From an uncultured Aquimarina sp. (lineage in GTDB: Bacteria; Bacteroidota; Bacteroidia; Flavobacteriales; Flavobacteriaceae): a stretch of DNA of 64,000 bases. Numbering within the stretch: position 1 is the stretch's first letter; each line of letters starts with the position of its first letter. The notes under the pieces are model-generated. The model saw only the letters and a program-made list of their open reading frames with translations, did not search any database and had not been told where the DNA came from. Positions 8,090 through 17,359 of the stretch are shown here, piece after piece. Position numbers and translations under genes: made by a program. The stretch covers positions 372,001-436,000 of the forward strand of contig CANLEM010000002.1 of assembly GCA_947489685.1 (NCBI GenBank), given 5' to 3'.

Positions 8090-8792
8090 ACACAAAAACG
8101 AAAAGGGGCTATCCCTTTTAATTACTCATTTAAAAGAAACAACCCCCAGTTTTTGAGTAACTACACATCACTCTCATTATGAAATTATCATAAATAGAAT
8201 TAAGAGAACGTGGGAAACATTCCCTTAATTCAGTAATAGCTATTGACATACAATCTATATCTACAACTAAAATTTTGCTTAAAAAAATAGTCAAGAGAAT
8301 ACCCCTACTCCCTTTACTCAAATCTCACTTTGAATTCTATTACTTCAAGCATTAATAATAAGGATTTCGACGGCCTGCGTGATGTAATTTTGTTTCAGGC
8401 CTACCTAATTGTGAAACATCATTAACGATAAAATGTTTGTTAGCATGATTTGTGTAACTTAAAGTTTTATCAAGTTCTGAACATTTTTAAACACTTCAGT
8501 ACCGCCTCTATCCTCTGGTTATATTATAACATCTTTTTAAGATTTTATTACTACTCTGTGATCCATAACATAACTTCATTAACCTATTCTAGGTTCAAAT
8601 ACTAATCAAAAAACGCTTCAAATATCCAGACAAATTAGCAGGGGTTCAATGTGGAATTTATAAAGCGCGGTCCTGAGTTTATATTTAACCAGTTACATCA
8701 CAAATTTGGGAATATCATCCTTCTAAACATTCTTATATTTATAGTTGCTTTTATAAAAATTAACTACTTTGTGAACACTAAACCCTATCATA
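8090..8792. other. About 700-base gap without a supportable gene
   Basis: No convincing coding region, tRNA or repeat is seen. A 63-codon reverse reading frame (8130-8321) contains KILVVDIDCMSIAITELREC, faintly like the start of a response-regulator receiver domain. It has no further domain and could be a decayed fragment or chance. The last 100 bases should hold the promoter of the LytTR gene; TATATTTA at 8734-8741 is only a weak box. Confidence 0.5.
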
Positions 8793-9542
8793 ATGATAAA
8801 AGCTATCATAGTAGACGATGAACAATTAGCAATCGACACCTTAACTTGGGAAATCAAAACACACTGCAAAAATGTTAACATCTTGTTTTCTACCAACAAA
8901 TCTGCTGAGGCTATCGAAGCAATTAACCGCATGAAACCAGATGTATTATTTTTGGATATTGAAATGCCAGAATTAGATGGTTTTCAATTATTAAACAAAC
9001 TTGATTTCAAAAATTTTGATCTTATCTTTACTACGGCTTATGACAATTATGCCATAAAAGCATTTAAGATTAATGCTATTGATTATCTTTTAAAACCTAT
9101 CGAAAAAGAAGATCTGCAACATTCTATTGAGAAAGTGGTAATCAATAAAGAAAATAAAACTTTAGGAGAGAATCTGAAAACATATATTGAAGACAACTTA
9201 CAATTTCTTTCACACGACAATACTAAAATAGCATTGCCCATGGAAAAGAAAATAGTATTGGTTGCTCAAAAAGAAATATTGTATTGCGAATCTGATGGAA
9301 GTTATACTCGTGTCTTTTTGGAGAATGGTATGCGACATATAATATCAAAAAATCTAAAACAATTGAGTTTGCAATTAGATCAAAAAACGTTTGTTCGAAT
9401 CCATCAATCGTTTATTATTAATCTAAATTTTATTGAAGAATATCACAGAGGAGATGGAGGTGAAGTTATGCTAATCAATGGCAAAAATATTCCTGTGTCT
9501 AGAAGTAAGAAAAATGAATTACTTAAACATATTCTTAAATAA
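8793..9542 (+). CDS. LytTR family response regulator
   Basis: 249 residues. The receiver domain (1-120) has the acidic pair in AIIVDDE, the phospho-acceptor D55 in VLFLDIEMPEL, and the Lys in YLLKPIEKE. The LytTR DNA-binding domain (about 145-247) shows ILYCESDGSYTRVFLENG, FVRIHQSFIINLNFI and VSRSKKNELL. The partner histidine kinase starts 8 bases downstream. Together they form a LytS/LytT-type system; the stimulus and targets cannot be read from the sequence. Confidence 0.95.
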   Translation: MIKAIIVDDEQLAIDTLTWEIKTHCKNVNILFSTNKSAEAIEAINRMKPDVLFLDIEMPELDGFQLLNKLDFKNFDLIFTTAYDNYAIKAFKINAIDYLLKPIEKEDLQHSIEKVVINKENKTLGENLKTYIEDNLQFLSHDNTKIALPMEKKIVLVAQKEILYCESDGSYTRVFLENGMRHIISKNLKQLSLQLDQKTFVRIHQSFIINLNFIEEYHRGDGGEVMLINGKNIPVSRSKKNELLKHILK

Positions 9543-9550
9543 GTTATTTT

Positions 9551-11020
9551 TTGAAAGATTACTCATACTTATCGCAAATTCTATTCTTTGGATGGACATT
9601 AGGAGCAATCTTTTTGCTCTCCACTATTACTTTTCTAATATATTTAAAAATAAAGGAAAAAAGTTTTCTCTATTATTCCTTATATGCGGTATTTTTAAAC
9701 GTCTATATAGCCTTTCAGGCTATGCCTTTGATTCACGAGCCTCGTATTGTTTTTGGGGTAGCGCTTACAACGCTTATTAATTGGCCTGTACAATTTGTTT
9801 ATTACTTGCTATATACTCAATTTATTAGAACATTTTTTAATTTCAAAAATAAGAACCCCAAGCTTGATAAATTAATAGTTCAATTTATCTGGTTTATGGG
9901 CATAATTTGTTTGGGGTTTACACTTCTTAATTTTTTTGTATTGCACACGCCTTCCAGAAGTATCACATACAATTTTGAGAAATTTATACTCTTCTTTTAC
10001 ATACCCGTTTTTGTTCCTTTTGCAGCATATGTATTATATAAGATAATGAGATCTAATGATTCTACTAAATATTTTATAATCATTGGGTCTACGATATATG
10101 TATCATCAGCTCTAATATCGATGTATTTTTCGGTTACAAAAAAAATCGATTTCCCATTAGTTTTTTTTATGATTGGTGTTCTCATAGAGTTTGTCTTTTT
10201 TGCAGTTGCACTTGGGATCAGGGTATATCAAATATTTGAGCAAAAAAATGAGTATCAGAAAAAGCTCATCGATCAATTAGAAACTAATAAAAAATTAACA
10301 GAATACAATAATCAAATTCTAACAGATAGAATTGAAAACTTTACCAAAAAAGAAATAGAATTAGAATTTAAAAACAGCATAAACAAGCTAAAATCGAAGG
10401 TCTTCAGAAGTCAAGTGAACTCACACTTTATTTTTAACATCCTAAACTCTATAAAGGCGAGTATCATTAGTAATAACAAAGAAAAGTCTATAGATCATCT
10501 TAATAAGTTTTCGAAATTGATACGAAACATCCTAAATCATTCTTTGGAAGAATACGTATCGCTAGAAAAAGAAATAGAAATAACAAAACTGTATGTGCTT
10601 TTAGAAAATCTAAGATTCGAAAATCAAATTGATTTTACATTAAAAGTAAGCAAAAAATTATCTGACACTAATACAATTAAAATACCCCCTTTTATCATAC
10701 AACCCTTTGTTGAAAATGCTATTTGGCATGGATTAGCCAATAAAGAGGGAGAAAAGAAATTAACAATTAATATTGACAGAGATCAAGATGAATTACAGAT
10801 TATCATCTCTGATAATGGAATCGGAATGCATCGATCTACCGAGATCCAAAGAAAAAAGAGTATTACTCATAAGTCTCTTGGAGTTGATATCACTAAAGAG
10901 CGTATGAAACTATTTGCTCAAAATAATAATCAGGACTACAGCCTAACATTTAAAAATATTGGTTCTGAAAAGAAGTCTAAAGGAACTATTGTTATTATTA
11001 AACTACCTTTTAGAAATTAA
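9551..11020 (+). CDS. 7TM sensor histidine kinase, LytS-like
   Basis: 489 residues from a TTG start 8 bases after the regulator gene. About seven hydrophobic helices (residues 8-225) resemble the 7TM-DISM sensor module. A short coiled coil (about 230-285) follows. The His_kinase domain has the phospho-acceptor H292 in FRSQVNSHFIFNILNSI, and the ATPase domain shows IPPFIIQPFVENAIWHG and IIISDNGIGM. It phosphorylates the adjacent LytTR regulator. The TTG start is chosen by spacing and because it keeps the first membrane helix. Confidence 0.92.
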   Translation: MKDYSYLSQILFFGWTLGAIFLLSTITFLIYLKIKEKSFLYYSLYAVFLNVYIAFQAMPLIHEPRIVFGVALTTLINWPVQFVYYLLYTQFIRTFFNFKNKNPKLDKLIVQFIWFMGIICLGFTLLNFFVLHTPSRSITYNFEKFILFFYIPVFVPFAAYVLYKIMRSNDSTKYFIIIGSTIYVSSALISMYFSVTKKIDFPLVFFMIGVLIEFVFFAVALGIRVYQIFEQKNEYQKKLIDQLETNKKLTEYNNQILTDRIENFTKKEIELEFKNSINKLKSKVFRSQVNSHFIFNILNSIKASIISNNKEKSIDHLNKFSKLIRNILNHSLEEYVSLEKEIEITKLYVLLENLRFENQIDFTLKVSKKLSDTNTIKIPPFIIQPFVENAIWHGLANKEGEKKLTINIDRDQDELQIIISDNGIGMHRSTEIQRKKSITHKSLGVDITKERMKLFAQNNNQDYSLTFKNIGSEKKSKGTIVIIKLPFRN

Positions 11021-11046
11021 GGTTAAGGTACTAACCTTGTTTTTTT
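11019..11046 (+). terminator. Terminator after the LytTR two-component operon
   Basis: AAGGTTA (11019-11025) and TAACCTT (11032-11038) flank a 6-base loop and are followed by GTTTTTTTATTTTTTT. The stem begins inside the stop codon of the kinase gene. It may serve the converging reductase gene as well. Confidence 0.75.
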
Positions 11047-11055
11047 ATTTTTTTA

Positions 11056-12276
11056 TTAGAAAAACTTCTTGATCATTGCCTTTTTAAATTCATAAAGGAT
11101 TAAAAACATAGAGCACCACAATGGATTCATATTTGGTTTAAGTTTTTTTCCTTTAGAAAAGCGGATTAATTGTCTGGCATAAAAACCACCTTCTGCAGCG
11201 TCTTCAAATTGTTTTATACCGGTCCTAAGCACAAAATTTTTAAGAATCGGAACTTCTCCCATCAAAAAACCAGAGATATCTTCTCTATTGGTTATAAAAG
11301 GTCGTGCCATACCAATAAGATCGACTTCTCCATTTTCTAATACTTCATTGCAAAAATCATACGATCTAAATCCTCCTGTTATCATCAGTGGTAAATTACT
11401 AACTGTTCTTACTTTTCTAGCAAAATCAATAAAATACGCCTCTCTCTTTTTGGTGCTTTCTCTAATTTCGGCCCCTTCTTCATTCATCAAAAAGAAAGCT
11501 AATTTTTCGTAGGTTCCACCAGAAATTTCGAGTAGATCTATTTTTTCTTTATCCAACATTTTCACGACTTCTAATGATTCTTCTTCAGTAAATCCTCCTC
11601 TTTGAAAATCTGCCGAGTTTAGTTTTACCGATATTGGAAAATCATCTCCAACCTCTTTTCTTACTTCTCTAAGTATAGAAATAAGTAACCTACTACGATT
11701 TTCGATGCTTCCTCCCCATTGATCTGTTCTAACATTTGTGCTTGGAGACAAAAACTGGCTTAATAAATATCCATGCGCAGCATGAATTTGAACTCCGGTA
11801 AAGCCTGCTCTTTTAGAGATCTTGGCTGCCCTAACAAAAGCTTGAATCACATCTTGTATCTGAGTTTCGGTCATTGCTTTTGGCTTACCAAACAAACCCA
11901 TTTTTTTTAACTGTATGCTAGAAGGAGCGAGTGGTCGTGTTGTACTAAATTTATTAGCTTGTCTTCCCGAGTGAGAAATTTGCACCCAAACATGATTTCC
12001 ATTGGATTTTGCTGCATGCGCCCAAGGTTGTATTTTAGAAAGCTTTTTTTCGTCATCAAAGCAAACATTACCGGCAGACTCCAGATGTTTTCTATCTACA
12101 ACTACATTACCTGTAATTAGTAGGCCTGCTCCTGTATCTGACCAATTCTGATACAATAATTGATGCCCTTGGGTAGGTTCAAATCTTTTATTACTTATAC
12201 GTTCGGTCATTGCCGATTTAACAAGTCTGTTCTTTATTATTGCACCACAAGGAAGTGTTATTTCTGTACTAATCAT
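11056..12276 (-). CDS. NADH:flavin oxidoreductase, Old Yellow Enzyme family
   Basis: About 406 residues from the Met at 12276, just before TEITLPCGAIIKNRLVKSAMTE; an upstream ATG at 12315 would add 13 poorly matching residues. The FMN barrel shows VWVQISHSGRQ, the substrate-binding pair in VQIHAAHGYLLSQFLSP, then TDQWGGSIENRSRLL, LEISGGTYE and VDLIGMARPFI. It reduces activated C=C bonds with NAD(P)H in the cytoplasm. A hydrophobic C-terminal stretch (WCSMFLILYEF) is typical of the longer OYE subgroup. It stands alone, facing the two-component operon; substrate unknown. Confidence 0.92.
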   Translation of the reverse strand: MISTEITLPCGAIIKNRLVKSAMTERISNKRFEPTQGHQLLYQNWSDTGAGLLITGNVVVDRKHLESAGNVCFDDEKKLSKIQPWAHAAKSNGNHVWVQISHSGRQANKFSTTRPLAPSSIQLKKMGLFGKPKAMTETQIQDVIQAFVRAAKISKRAGFTGVQIHAAHGYLLSQFLSPSTNVRTDQWGGSIENRSRLLISILREVRKEVGDDFPISVKLNSADFQRGGFTEEESLEVVKMLDKEKIDLLEISGGTYEKLAFFLMNEEGAEIRESTKKREAYFIDFARKVRTVSNLPLMITGGFRSYDFCNEVLENGEVDLIGMARPFITNREDISGFLMGEVPILKNFVLRTGIKQFEDAAEGGFYARQLIRFSKGKKLKPNMNPLWCSMFLILYEFKKAMIKKFF

Positions 12277-12503
12277 AGCAAAATAGTTCGATTGCAATGA
12301 TACATAATCTAGCATTATTCTGCAATTTAAAAATTGTATGATAGTTAAGGGGGTAGTTAAATCAATTTTAAAAAAGCATGAAAAAATTACGTTTTAACCG
12401 TAAAATTTGCATTTTATCGATAATTTTTGTTATTTTATCATTATTAACATTGGGGAAATATCTTATTATGAATACTTTAAAAGTATTACAAAATCTAAGT
12501 GTA

Positions 12504-13214
12504 ATGAAAAATAACTACTTACTATTTGCAATCTTTCTTGTATTGTTTTGCGCCCCTGCAAAAGCACAACATGGGATCGATCATACGGTATGGGATCAAA
12601 TCCTTATCCTTAACGTTACCGAAGACGGAAAAGTTAACTACGAAGGTGTAATGAAGGACAGCCCTTTATTTTATAAATATTTTAGGTCATTATCCGACAA
12701 TCCTCCTACAGATCAGTGGAGTAGACAAGAAAAACTTGCTTATTGGATAAACGCATATAACTCTATAGCGGTAAAAATGATCATTGATAATTATCCTGTA
12801 AAAGATATTAATGAACTGCATGATCCATGGAATCAAAAATTCTTTAGAATTAAAAATGAACGATTAAGTCTGGATGATATAGAGCATAAGATCTTAAGAA
12901 AATTTAATGAGCCAAGAATTCATTTTTTAATTAATTGCGCGTCATTTTCGTCTCCAAAATTAATGAATAGAGCATATACCTCTGAAAACATTGAAGAAGC
13001 CATGGAGAAATGTACTATGGAATTTATCAATGACCCTAAACGAAATATTATTACCGAAAATAAAATAAGTATTTCACAAATATTCGAATGGTATAAAGAT
13101 GATTTTAACGATGGAGATGTAGCTGAGTTTATTAACCAATACTCTGAGGTTAAAATAGAAAAGATACCAAAAAATGGGTATATGGCTTATAATTGGAGCC
13201 TAAATGAACAATAA
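12504..13214 (+). CDS. DUF547 protein, paralogue 1 (altered Cys motif)
   Basis: 236 residues from the ATG at 12504, which starts a clear signal peptide (MKNNYLLFAIFLVLFCAPAKA); the frame is open upstream to 12378 but that extension is lysine-rich and unlikely. DUF547 motifs follow: DHTVWDQILILNVTEDGKVNYEG, EKLAYWINAYNSIAVKMIIDNYP, DDIEHKILRKFNEPRIHFLINCAS and ISQIFEWYKDDF. Where paralogues 2 and 3 read CASxSCP, this one reads CASFSSP, so the second Cys is lost. Exported. DUF547 has no settled activity. It heads a run of three DUF547 genes next to an arsenosugar-type glycosyltransferase. Confidence 0.88.
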   Translation: MKNNYLLFAIFLVLFCAPAKAQHGIDHTVWDQILILNVTEDGKVNYEGVMKDSPLFYKYFRSLSDNPPTDQWSRQEKLAYWINAYNSIAVKMIIDNYPVKDINELHDPWNQKFFRIKNERLSLDDIEHKILRKFNEPRIHFLINCASFSSPKLMNRAYTSENIEEAMEKCTMEFINDPKRNIITENKISISQIFEWYKDDFNDGDVAEFINQYSEVKIEKIPKNGYMAYNWSLNEQ

Positions 13215-13476
13215 TTTGATAGGTTACAAAAATATCCCCGACCAACTCTTCTTTACACGAGATTACGGAAAAATTGGAGAAGATTAGAAGTACCTGGACT
13301 ATCAAAAAAATATCCATACTATAGAGTATGGCCCGAATTTTGGTTTTACACTAATCATAAGAGATCATTTTTAATATAAACTTATTTATTTCAATAAGTT
13401 AGGATAAGCATGATTATATCTATCTATAATGTCGTTAACACAAAATGTACCTTATTTAATTAAAAACAACCCAAAC

Positions 13477-14403
13477 ATGAACAAAGTACTTGTTATTCTA
13501 TTTATCTGTACATCTTTTGCATGTAGCGGAAGTAAAGCGGCGATTCAAACTTCTCAGGCTTCAGTTGTACCTCAGCAAGAAGAAATTTCTATAGAAAGAG
13601 ATTCGCTACGACCTAATATTCCTATTGAAGAAAAAGCACCCGAAATTACGATAGAAAAAACAATCCCTAAGGAGGAAAATAAAGAAAACGTACAAGAACT
13701 TGATTCAATACAAGAACAACTCAAAATCATAGATAAAGAAGAAATTAAACCTGAAACAGTAGCATTTGATCATACACCCTGGGACATTATGTTATCTAAG
13801 TATGTGAGTAATGACGGAAAAATAAACTACAAAGCTTTTAAACAAAATCGTACAACTTTTAGAGCGTATCTTAAAGCATTAGAAAAAAATACCCCGAAAG
13901 AAAGCTGGAGTAAACAAGACAAACTCGCTTATTGGATGAATGTGTATAATGCTTTTACTATAAAGTTAATCATTGATAATTACCCCGTAAAAAGTATTAA
14001 AGACATCAAAGAGCCTTGGGATCTAAGGTTCTTTAAATTAAAGGATAAGTGGTATACACTTAACGATGTTGAGCATAAGATCTTAAGAAAAATGAATGAC
14101 CCAAGAATTCATTTTGGTATTAATTGTGCCTCATACTCTTGTCCTCCTCTATTAAATAAGGCATTTACTGCCAAAAATGTAGATCAAGAGCTCGACAGAC
14201 TAGCCGTTAGATTTATTAATGACCCCAAACGCAATGCAATCACCGAAAATAATATCGCTATCTCCAAAATATTTTTATGGTTCGCAAAAGACTTCAAAAA
14301 ACAAGGTTCGCTAATTAGTTTTTTGAATAAATATTCTAAAATCAAGATTAAATCGAACGCCAAAAAAAGTTATAAAAAATACAATTGGACATTAAACGAA
14401 TAA
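13477..14403 (+). CDS. DUF547 lipoprotein, paralogue 2
   Basis: 308 residues from the ATG at 13477, with a lipoprotein signal (MNKVLVILFICTSFAC, lipid Cys C16); an ATG 16 codons upstream would bury it. A Glu/Lys-rich linker of about 75 residues (EEISIERDS, PKEENKENVQ) tethers the DUF547 domain: FDHTPWDIMLSKYVSNDGKINY, DKLAYWMNVYNAFTIKLIIDNYP, VEHKILRKMNDPRIHFGINCASYSCPPL, ISKIFLWFAKDF. The CASYSCP motif is intact. Likely anchored in the outer or inner membrane with the domain held away from it. Function unknown; context is the arsenosugar glycosyltransferase cluster. Confidence 0.88.
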   Translation: MNKVLVILFICTSFACSGSKAAIQTSQASVVPQQEEISIERDSLRPNIPIEEKAPEITIEKTIPKEENKENVQELDSIQEQLKIIDKEEIKPETVAFDHTPWDIMLSKYVSNDGKINYKAFKQNRTTFRAYLKALEKNTPKESWSKQDKLAYWMNVYNAFTIKLIIDNYPVKSIKDIKEPWDLRFFKLKDKWYTLNDVEHKILRKMNDPRIHFGINCASYSCPPLLNKAFTAKNVDQELDRLAVRFINDPKRNAITENNIAISKIFLWFAKDFKKQGSLISFLNKYSKIKIKSNAKKSYKKYNWTLNE

Positions 14404-14799
14404 GGTTTTTTGCTGCTATAAATATGTGAATTTCTTTTCTTTTTTGGATACATCAACTCAGAAAAGCGTGATATCCTTAATTTTTAAAAGTTAAAATTCT
14501 TATAAATACTCCTATCCGTATAAAGAGCCTTTTAAGCAAGAAGGCTTAACTTGTTGATTCATACATAACATATTGATTATTAATATATTATCATGTAAAA
14601 TATATTTATTTTACATTTTAAAAACGTTTGATCATTTGAATATAATTTTCCTGTACAATCATCAAATAGTATACTGATTTTGTAAGGTCATTTCTTGATT
14701 TCCTACTAAAACACCATATTAAAACCAAACACATTCATAAAACAAAATATGAATGATGAAGTAAGAAACAAATAGAAACCTATTCAAAAAACTTAACAT
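14404..14799. other. Intergenic region with a palindrome, between DUF547 genes
   Basis: About 400 bases with no gene. ATGTAAAA (14593-14600) and TTTTACAT (14609-14616) form a perfect 8-base inverted repeat around an 8-base spacer, roughly 185 bases before the next start codon. AGCCTT/AAGGCT (14526-14546) is a weaker stem without a T-tract. The third DUF547 gene therefore probably has its own promoter and perhaps its own operator. Confidence 0.45.
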
Positions 14800-15546
14800 A
14801 TGAAAACTCTAAAAACTATACTGACGTTGTTGACGGTTTTATTTTTTAACCAAATGAATTCACAAGACACTTTTGATCACAGTGTATGGGATCAAGCCTT
14901 ATTATTAAATGTATCTGAAGATGGAAAAGTAGATTATGACGGATTTATGAGAGATAGTTCTCAATTATACAGATATTTTAAACAATTATCAGATAATCCG
15001 CCAAAAGAAAGCTGGAGTCGAGAAGAAAAACTAGCCTATTGGATAAATGCATATAATGCTTACACGATTAAACTGGTTATCGACAGTTACCCTTTAAAGA
15101 GTATCAAGGATCTTCAAGATCCATGGGGTAAAAAATTCTTTAAAATCGATGGTGCTTGGCATAGTCTAGGAGAATTAGAACACAAAATTTTAAGAAAATT
15201 TGGAGATCCAAGAATTCACTTTGCTATAAATTGTGCTTCAATTTCTTGCCCCGTTGTTTGGAATAGAGCCTATACAGCCACTAGCCTTCATGTTGCCCTA
15301 GATGAGCAAACTGAAAAGTTTATAAATGATCCTACAAGAAATACAATTACCAAAACTGAAGTAAGTGTATCTAAAATATTCTCTTGGTATAAAAAAGATT
15401 TCAAGGTAAATGGCGGCGATGTAAAGGATTTTATTAATCGATACGCTAACGTAAAAATATCAAATCAGTCTAAAAAAGGATACAAAACTTATGATTGGGG
15501 TTTAAATGAAGGTACTGTAGTTAGCCCTGCATATGTAGTAGACTAA
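14800..15546 (+). CDS. DUF547 protein, paralogue 3
   Basis: 248 residues with a signal peptide (MKTLKTILTLLTVLFFNQMNSQ). DUF547 motifs: FDHSVWDQALLLNVSEDGKVDYDG, EKLAYWINAYNAYTIKLVIDSYP, LEHKILRKFGDPRIHFAINCASISCPVVW and VSKIFSWYKKDF, with CASISCP intact. Closest by eye to paralogue 1, but with the Cys motif kept. The tail ends TVVSPAYVVD. The downstream glycosyltransferase starts 72 bases on, in the same direction, so the two may share a transcript. Exported; activity unknown. Confidence 0.9.
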   Translation: MKTLKTILTLLTVLFFNQMNSQDTFDHSVWDQALLLNVSEDGKVDYDGFMRDSSQLYRYFKQLSDNPPKESWSREEKLAYWINAYNAYTIKLVIDSYPLKSIKDLQDPWGKKFFKIDGAWHSLGELEHKILRKFGDPRIHFAINCASISCPVVWNRAYTATSLHVALDEQTEKFINDPTRNTITKTEVSVSKIFSWYKKDFKVNGGDVKDFINRYANVKISNQSKKGYKTYDWGLNEGTVVSPAYVVD

Positions 15547-15618
15547 AAAATTGATTAGAAAAATTAATAGGAAACTTAAATGTGTAAATTTATAGCCTAA
15601 ATTATAACATCCCCTACA

Positions 15619-16329
15619 TTGAAAATATCCATTGTAATTCCTATATTGAATGAAGCAGCTACTATTAGTACGCTGCTTTCTCACTTAATTTATAATACAA
15701 CTAATAACGAAAATGTTTTAGAGATTATTGTTGTAGATGGCGGCAGTATTGATAAATCGCACGAGACCGTAAATCAATTCTCTAGCCAACAAAATTCGAT
15801 TGTTAAATTAATCCATTCTAACAAAGGAAGAGCAAAACAACTTAATGCAGGAGCCAAAGCCGCAAAAGGAGAAATATTATATTTTCTTCATGCCGATTCT
15901 TATCCGCCCAAAGGTTATGATCAGGATATTATAAAAGAAATAGAAAAAGATAATAATGCCGGCTGTTTTAGAATGAAATTTGATTACAAGCACCCATGGT
16001 TACTATTTCTGGGTTGGCTGACTCAATTTCAAAGTAAACGATGTCGTGGAGGTGATCAAAGTCAATTTATCACCAAGCAATTATTTGAAGAAATAAATGG
16101 ATATGACGAATCTTATGTCGTCTATGAAGATAATGATTTGGTAGATCGTCTTTTTGATATTAATGAATTTGTGATCATACCAAAATATGTGATCACATCG
16201 GCCAGAAGGTATAGAGAAATTGGAGTATGGCGTTTGCAATATCATTTTTTGAATATCCATATGCGAAGATGGATGGGTGCATCATCTGAAGATCTATATC
16301 GGTACTACAAGGATAAGGTCGTATCCTAA
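15619..16329 (+). CDS. GT2 glycosyltransferase, arsenosugar type (TIGR04283-like)
   Basis: 236 residues from a TTG start. Family 2 glycosyltransferase motifs: ISIVIPILNEAATI, EIIVVDGGSIDKS, NKGRAKQLNAGAKAAKGEILYFLHADS, then FQSKRCRGGDQSQFITKQLFEEINGYDESYVVYEDNDLV and the C-terminal ITSARRYREIGVWRLQYHFLNIHMRRWMG. RGGDQ and TSARR are marks of the TIGR04283 family that accompanies ArsM/ArsS. It is 7.6 kb from the main arsenosugar operon and follows three DUF547 genes. It probably adds the aglycone or sugar to the arsenoriboside; the acceptor is unproven. Confidence 0.87.
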   Translation: MKISIVIPILNEAATISTLLSHLIYNTTNNENVLEIIVVDGGSIDKSHETVNQFSSQQNSIVKLIHSNKGRAKQLNAGAKAAKGEILYFLHADSYPPKGYDQDIIKEIEKDNNAGCFRMKFDYKHPWLLFLGWLTQFQSKRCRGGDQSQFITKQLFEEINGYDESYVVYEDNDLVDRLFDINEFVIIPKYVITSARRYREIGVWRLQYHFLNIHMRRWMGASSEDLYRYYKDKVVS

Positions 16330-16353
16330 TTTTGACCGAAAATCACTATTTTT
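16330..16353. promoter_or_regulatory. Putative AraC-regulator site 1
   Basis: TTTTGACCGAAAA, then CACTA, then TTTTT. An almost identical string occurs at 17271-17295. The site ends 48 bases before the AraC-type gene at 16402, suiting autoregulation. Beyond the two near-identical copies in matching positions there is no direct evidence. Confidence 0.6.
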
Positions 16354-16401
16354 AATAAAAATTGCCATTTAAGCCAATTTTTTCTTTAGATTTTTGCAAT
16401 T

Positions 16402-17268
16402 ATGAAAGTTGTGCCTCATGTATTTTACAAACATCCTAATATCGAAAAAGTATTGGTTGATGGGCTTTCTTGTATTATTATTAAAAGTGTTCAAGAAGCA
16501 GATCTACAAAATGAGCGTTATCTGGCTGCACATGCCATAACCCTGGTCTTGAATGGGTCTTTACAGGTCGAAAACCCTGATGGAGAAATCACTATAATTA
16601 ACAAAAATCAAATCGTTCTTTTGCCAAAAGGACTATACATGATCTCGGATATTATCCCAAAAAACCAATCGTTTGAAGCTGTAGTTTTCTTCTTTGATGA
16701 AGAAATTATTGATGAGTTCTTAATTGGGTTTGAAGTAAGAAAACCAGAGAATAGTTCAGAAACCGTAATTATTGACTATGATCAAAACCTAAGATTATTC
16801 GTTGATACGCTTATTACTTTATATCGAGGAAAGTTTCAAAATCAATTTACAAAATCTAAGTTACTCGAATTTCTTCATCTAATCGCTGTTTCAGACAAAG
16901 GAAAAACCTTCATAAGTAAACTTCAATCTTTGAAACATCGAGAGCGTAGAAATATTAAAAAATTTATGATCGGAAATTTTGAAAAACCCCTTGACATAGA
17001 GGATTATGCCTATCTCACAGGAAGAAGTATTTCTACATTTAGAAGAGATTTCAAATCAAAATTCAACATTTCGCCAAAAAAATGGCTAATTGAAAAGCGA
17101 TTAGAAAAAGCGGCAGCACTTCTTAAAGAAAAAAGTGATTCGGTAACTAATATTGCATTACAAGTAGGCTATGAAAATACCTCTCACTTTATTAAAGCTT
17201 TTCAAAAAAAGTTCGATATTTCTCCCAAACAATTTCAAATCAATCATAGAAAGAACATACTGATATAA
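16402..17268 (+). CDS. AraC family transcriptional regulator
   Basis: 288 residues. The N-terminal half is a cupin-like sensor (ITLVLNGSLQVENPDGEITIINKNQIVLLPKG). The C-terminal AraC domain has two helix-turn-helix units: IEDYAYLTGRSISTFRRDFKSKFNISPKKWLIEKRLEKAA and VTNIALQVGYENTSHFIKAFQKKFDISPKQF. A repeated 24-base element lies in front of this gene and in front of the dehydrogenase downstream, so it probably controls itself and the two oxidoreductases that follow. The inducer is unknown. Confidence 0.93.
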   Translation: MKVVPHVFYKHPNIEKVLVDGLSCIIIKSVQEADLQNERYLAAHAITLVLNGSLQVENPDGEITIINKNQIVLLPKGLYMISDIIPKNQSFEAVVFFFDEEIIDEFLIGFEVRKPENSSETVIIDYDQNLRLFVDTLITLYRGKFQNQFTKSKLLEFLHLIAVSDKGKTFISKLQSLKHRERRNIKKFMIGNFEKPLDIEDYAYLTGRSISTFRRDFKSKFNISPKKWLIEKRLEKAAALLKEKSDSVTNIALQVGYENTSHFIKAFQKKFDISPKQFQINHRKNILI

Positions 17269-17270
17269 TC

Positions 17271-17295
17271 TTTTGACCGAAAAACACTAGTTTTT
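17271..17295. promoter_or_regulatory. Putative AraC-regulator site 2
   Basis: TTTTGACCGAAAA, then CACTA, then TTTTT, matching the site at 16330-16353 in all but two positions in register. It starts just after the araC-type stop and ends 64 bases before the dehydrogenase start at 17360. The match argues for co-regulation of the two promoters. Confidence 0.6.
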
Positions 17296-17359
17296 GTTTT
17301 CTTGAAAACTTATTCCTCCTATCAAAATAGACATTTGTATATAATTTAAAATATACAAA

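Noticed and set aside
8130..8321. Short reverse frame resembling the start of a response-regulator receiver domain
   Set aside because: Only a KILVVD-like stretch; the acidic pair is broken, no downstream receiver or output domain follows, and chance similarity is likely.
12378..12503. N-terminal extension of DUF547 paralogue 1
   Set aside because: The internal ATG at 12504 opens a textbook signal peptide that the longer version would bury.
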